A program made the position numbers and the translations under genes. From positions 1 to 7,139 of the forward strand of contig JAUSLA010000027.1 of the NCBI GenBank assembly GCA_030646565.1: a stretch of 7,139 nt of DNA. Reading direction: 5' to 3'. The notes beneath the pieces are model-generated. The model was not told the origin of the DNA. It worked only from the letters and a program-made list of their open reading frames with translations, and ran no database searches. Shown here in pieces: positions 5,337 to 7,139 of the stretch (positions are counted from its first letter, which is position 1; every line of letters starts with the position of its first letter). This DNA is from a bacterium (lineage in GTDB: Bacteria; Patescibacteriota; Minisyncoccia; Minisyncoccales; RBG-13-42-11).

Positions 5337-5405
5337 TACGAATTACGAATTTTCTACGAATTTACGAAAACGTATTCGTATATTCGTACCTTTTCGTATT
5401 TCGTA
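5337..5405. repeat. Inverted array of TACGAA and TTCGTA words (four plus four)
   Basis: TACGAA occurs at 5337, 5344, 5355 and 5363, with steps of 7, 11 and 8. TTCGTA occurs at 5375, 5383, 5393 and 5400, with steps of 8, 10 and 7. The steps are nearly mirror images, so the whole region is one large imperfect palindrome centred near 5371. It fills the space between divergent rpmA and the 59-aa gene and would form a long hairpin in the rpmA leader. Confidence 0.85.
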
Positions 5406-5414
5406 GCTATTTCA

Positions 5415-5443
5415 ATGTTATCAAAATTAATTCAATTTGTCAA
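5415..5443 (-). promoter_or_regulatory. Sigma70-type promoter of rpmA
   Basis: The minus strand has a perfect -35 TTGACA (5443-5438), a 17-nt spacer and an extended -10 TGA-TAACAT (hexamer 5420-5415). The start of transcription would be near 5408, about 80 nt before rpmA. The -10 coincides with the ATG of the divergent 59-aa gene. Confidence 0.7.
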
Positions 5444-5594
5444 GGAGCATCAAGGAGATATTATATTGGTAATTGGAGCTGCGCTTATTTCTTTGCTTTC
5501 TTTTGCTATGGGTTATATTACTGCTAAACAAGAGGAAAAAGAACCGATACAATTTGAAACGCCCAGCGAACAAAACTTAATGATTAATAAATAA
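5415..5594 (+). CDS. Small single-pass membrane protein, 59 aa
   Basis: ATG 5415 to TAA 5592-5594 encodes 59 residues: a short amphipathic N-terminus (MLSKLIQFVKEHQGD), one clear membrane helix (IILVIGAALISLLSFAMGYI, about 16-35) and a charged, hydrophilic C-terminus (TAKQEEKEPIQFETPSEQ). A residue pattern of this sort, with a Gly near the helix end followed by a polar tail, suggests a membrane anchor. I do not know its function. There is no Shine-Dalgarno site; the TTCGTA array lies directly upstream. It is divergent from rpmA, and its first codons overlap the rpmA promoter, so the two may be transcribed in competition. The repeat B3-A3 begins 3 nt after its stop. Coding character (codon use like its neighbours, good membrane helix) makes it likely real. 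Confidence 0.75.
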   Translation: MLSKLIQFVKEHQGDIILVIGAALISLLSFAMGYITAKQEEKEPIQFETPSEQNLMINK

Positions 5595-5597
5595 TTA

Positions 5598-5699
5598 GGA
5601 GAAGAGAACTATGTTCTCTTCTCCGCCTTCGTCCTGCACCCGAGCGTAGCGAAGGGTGGAAGAAGAACGAACGTTCTTCGCGCTTCACAGGACTTGGTA
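5598..5699 (+). repeat. Composite palindromic repeat B3-A3, with nested insertion in A3
   Basis: B3 has a 9-bp core, GAAGAGAAC-TAT-GTTCTCTTC (5601-5621), extended to 12 bp by GGA/TCC. After a 4-nt linker comes A3 (5626-5699): CCTTC at the start, ACTTGGTA at the end, and arms GTCCTG/CAGGAC (5631-5636/5688-5693). Instead of a 3-nt loop A3 holds about 51 nt with two further hairpins: CACCC/GGGTG (5637-5641/5654-5658) around GAGCGTAGCGAA, and GAAGAAC/GTTCTTC (5662-5668/5673-5679). Confidence 0.8.
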
Positions 5700-5707
5700 A
5701 ATGATTA

Positions 5708-5763
5708 GGCGACGAGGGCAAAGCCCTCGTCTTGACCTTCGTTCCGCTTCGCGGAACTCGGTA
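5708..5763 (+). repeat. Composite palindromic repeat B4-A4 directly before the FAD gene
   Basis: B4 is a perfect 9-bp stem, GACGAGGGC-AAA-GCCCTCGTC (5711-5731). A 4-nt linker (TTGA) leads to the 28-nt A4 (5736-5763), with stem GTTCCGC-TTC-GCGGAAC. Relative to A1/A2 the third pair is T-A instead of C-G, a compensated change. The stem ends at 5757, exactly 7 nt before ATG 5765, the same spacing as at pyrG. Confidence 0.85.
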
Positions 5764-5764
5764 T

Positions 5765-6793
5765 ATGAAGATAGCCATTATTGGAGCTGGAATATCCGGA
5801 CTTTATCTGGCTTGGAAATTAGCTGAAAGGGGAGAGGATGTTGCAGTTTTTGAACGGAAAAATTCTATCGGAAAACTGGCCTGTTCGGGCCTTTTTTCGG
5901 ATAGAATCTTAGATTTTATTCCTGAAAGCAAAAGCTTAATTCAAAACCAAATAAATTCGGCTTTAATCTATTTTCCCCATAAAAAAATAAAACTTGAATT
6001 CAAGAAAAATTTTTTTATCATGAGCCATTTCGAGCTGGATAACCTTGTTGCTGAACTGGCGAAAAAATCCGGAGCTAAAATAATTCTGAATCGCGATATA
6101 TCTCAGTTAGAGTGTAATATACTTGCCAACGAATACGATAGAGTTATCGGTTGCGATGGGCCAAACTCCGTTGTCAGAGAAAACTTGGGATTGCCGGCTC
6201 CGAAATATCGTTTGGCGATTCAGGGATTTATATCAAAAGACTACAACCCACCCACCACGTCCTCCCATTCCTCGCTTTGCTCGGAATGGGCCCCTGATCA
6301 TTCCGACTTTGTTGAAACTTGGCCCGTAAAAAATGGTTTTATTTGGAAAATACCAAGAGGAAAAACAGTAGAATACGGAATTATCGGCAACTCAAAAGAG
6401 GTTAAAGCGTTATTTGACGGTTTTATAGAAAAAAATAATTTACAATTGGAAAGAATAGAATCAGCTGTGGTTCCTCAAGCCCCCACACCAAAATTTTGGT
6501 GGTGGGGGCAAGGATTTTTGATTCCTTCTTGCCCTAAAATCACACTTTGCGGCGACGCAGCAGGTTTAACTAAGCCCTGGTCTGGCGGAGGGGTGATTTG
6601 GGGGCTGACTGCCGCCAATATTCTCTTGAAAAATTTCCCTGATTTTTTAAGATACAAGCAAGGTATGAAAAAGTTTTTCCTGCCCAGAATAGCGTTTTCA
6701 AAAATTGCCACGAAAGCCGTTTATTTTTTAGGGTTCAAAATGCCCTGGCTTTTGCCAAAAAAAATAAAAATTGAAGGCGACTTTTTGTTCTAA
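5765..6793 (+). CDS. FAD-dependent oxidoreductase, geranylgeranyl reductase-like
   Basis: This 342-residue flavoprotein belongs to the FAD/NAD(P)-binding group that includes geranylgeranyl reductases and aromatic hydroxylases. Visible motifs: the dinucleotide fold IIGAGISGLYLA (5-16, GxGxxG) ending in Glu30/Arg31; ACSGLFSDR (39-47), where reductases of this family carry a conserved Cys; the IGCDGPNSVVR motif (128-138); and LCGDAAGLTKPWSGGGVIWGL (261-281, GD motif plus Gly-rich loop). The substrate is not visible; reduction of prenyl chains in lipids is the family precedent only. I start at ATG 5765, where MKIAIIGAGISG fits the family. An in-frame TTG at 5732 lies within the upstream repeat. 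Two stretches look inserted: about residues 159-180, and 239-249, the latter encoded by a palindrome. tgt begins 4 nt after the stop, suggesting one transcript. Confidence 0.85.
   Translation: MKIAIIGAGISGLYLAWKLAERGEDVAVFERKNSIGKLACSGLFSDRILDFIPESKSLIQNQINSALIYFPHKKIKLEFKKNFFIMSHFELDNLVAELAKKSGAKIILNRDISQLECNILANEYDRVIGCDGPNSVVRENLGLPAPKYRLAIQGFISKDYNPPTTSSHSSLCSEWAPDHSDFVETWPVKNGFIWKIPRGKTVEYGIIGNSKEVKALFDGFIEKNNLQLERIESAVVPQAPTPKFWWWGQGFLIPSCPKITLCGDAAGLTKPWSGGGVIWGLTAANILLKNFPDFLRYKQGMKKFFLPRIAFSKIATKAVYFLGFKMPWLLPKKIKIEGDFLF
6264..6290 (+). repeat. In-gene palindrome in the FAD gene (C-type core)
   Basis: Arms CCCATTCC (6264-6271) and GGAATGGG (6283-6290) flank TCGCTTTGCTC. CATTCC recurs at 6299-6304, exactly 33 nt after its first copy at 6266. 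GACT flanks the wider region at 6239 and 6305, 66 nt apart. The encoded stretch (residues 159-180; Ser/Pro/His-rich) looks foreign to the fold. Confidence 0.65.
6479..6509 (+). repeat. 31-bp in-gene palindrome in the FAD gene, flanked by CAAG repeats
   Basis: GCCCCCACACCAAAA (6479-6493) is the reverse complement of TTTTGGTGGTGGGGGC (6494-6509) except for one bulged base. CAAG occurs on both sides (6476-6479 and 6509-6512), 33 nt apart. Removing one period joins the codons for Pro-Gln to Gly-Phe-Leu in frame. Confidence 0.8.
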
Positions 6794-6797
6794 TAAG

Positions 6798-7139
6798 ATG
6801 GTAGAATTTAAAATTCTAAAAGATTCAAAAAAGAGCAGGGCAAGATTGGGGCTCATCAAAACGTCTCACGGCGAAATAGAAACGCCTTGTTTTGTTCCGG
6901 TGGCAACTCAAGCCGTTATCAAGACCTTAGACAGCAAAGAAGTGATGGAAACAAAAAGCCAACTCTTAATTTGCAATACATATTATTTGCATTTAAAGCC
7001 GGGCGAAGGGGTTATTGAAAAAGCCGGCGGGCTTCACAGTTTTATGAATTGGGAAAGGCCTTTGATGACCGACTCCGGCGGTTTTCAGGTTTTCAGCTTG
7101 GGATTCGGCAGGGACTTTGGCACGGGAAAGATTCTGAAA
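6798..7139 (+). CDS. tgt: Queuine tRNA-ribosyltransferase (tRNA-guanine transglycosylase), 3'-truncated
   Basis: The first 114 residues of bacterial-type TGT are present; the window ends inside the gene. The enzyme swaps guanine 34 of GUN-anticodon tRNAs for preQ1 (bacterial queuosine pathway). Recognisable parts are RLGLIKTSHGEIETPCFVPV (16-35), the KTLDSKEV segment, ICNTYYLHLKPGE (58-70; most homologues have NTYHL) and PLMTDSGGFQVFSLG (88-102). Asp92 corresponds to the active-site Asp102 of the Zymomonas enzyme. The covalent-nucleophile Asp and the zinc site lie beyond the edge. ATG 6798 follows the FAD gene stop by 4 nt, with no Shine-Dalgarno site, so it probably shares that transcript and may rely on translational coupling. 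Nothing in the visible part suggests a defect. Confidence 0.95.
   Translation, partial: MVEFKILKDSKKSRARLGLIKTSHGEIETPCFVPVATQAVIKTLDSKEVMETKSQLLICNTYYLHLKPGEGVIEKAGGLHSFMNWERPLMTDSGGFQVFSLGFGRDFGTGKILK

Noticed and set aside
5732..5764. Upstream TTG start for the FAD oxidoreductase
   Set aside because: It would add 11 residues encoded by the repeat linker and module A4. The family N-terminus begins with the beta strand KIAIIGAGISG, which fits ATG 5765.
5595..5764. Insertion sequence or transposon in the repeat cluster
   Set aside because: No transposase frame or long terminal inverted repeats are present, and the region is fully accounted for by short hairpin modules.

Overview
The window looks like a fragment of a small-genome bacterium of the Candidate Phyla Radiation, probably a Parcubacteria-like (Patescibacteria) lineage. 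This is inference. It rests on the AT-rich body of the window, on housekeeping genes (ctpA-type protease, rplI, pyrG, rpmA, tgt) scattered among hypothetical genes instead of sitting in classical operons, on core genes without Shine-Dalgarno sites, and on many intergenic palindromic repeats. No ribosomal RNA or other decisive marker is present.

Layout. The left end (1-850) is GC-rich and unlike the rest: the 3' end of an unrecognised gene with its terminator, then a minus-strand gene for a GsiB/KGG-type stress protein of four exact-length 20-residue repeats, with its own promoter, Shine-Dalgarno site and terminator. From about 860 the DNA is AT-rich. A plus-strand run follows: an S41 carboxy-terminal processing protease (985-2172), ribosomal protein bL9 (2276-2749) and CTP synthase (2849-4528). 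A bidirectional terminator separates pyrG from a convergent minus-strand group. Read from its promoter, that group is rpmA (bL27), a repeat cluster, a 26-residue membrane microprotein and an 86-residue hypothetical protein. Divergent from rpmA is a 59-residue single-pass membrane protein. A second repeat cluster leads into an FAD-dependent geranylgeranyl-reductase-like oxidoreductase (5765-6793), followed after 4 nt by the start of tgt (tRNA-guanine transglycosylase), which is cut by the window edge.

The most striking content is not a gene. Three intergenic loci (2753-2847, 4936-5020, 5598-5763) carry a modular family of hairpin repeats. Module A is a 28-nt unit with a 7-bp stem, and module B is a 9-bp stem with a 3-4 nt loop. 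B precedes A with exactly 4 nt between them in four of four cases. Stem sequences differ between copies but almost always stay paired, and the outermost A copies end exactly 7 nt before the start codons of pyrG and the FAD oxidoreductase. The FAD gene also appears to carry in-frame palindromic insertions inside its coding sequence. One is a clean 33-bp insertion bounded by CAAG direct repeats. pyrG has a 20-residue lineage-type insertion that is itself built of small palindromes. Two further intergenic regions hold arrays of four short words followed by four copies on the opposite strand (2187-2268 and 5337-5405). Together these suggest an active or recently active palindrome-spreading process that hits both intergenic and coding DNA, comparable in outcome to Rickettsia palindromic elements or REP/RAYT systems. 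No mobilising enzyme is encoded here.
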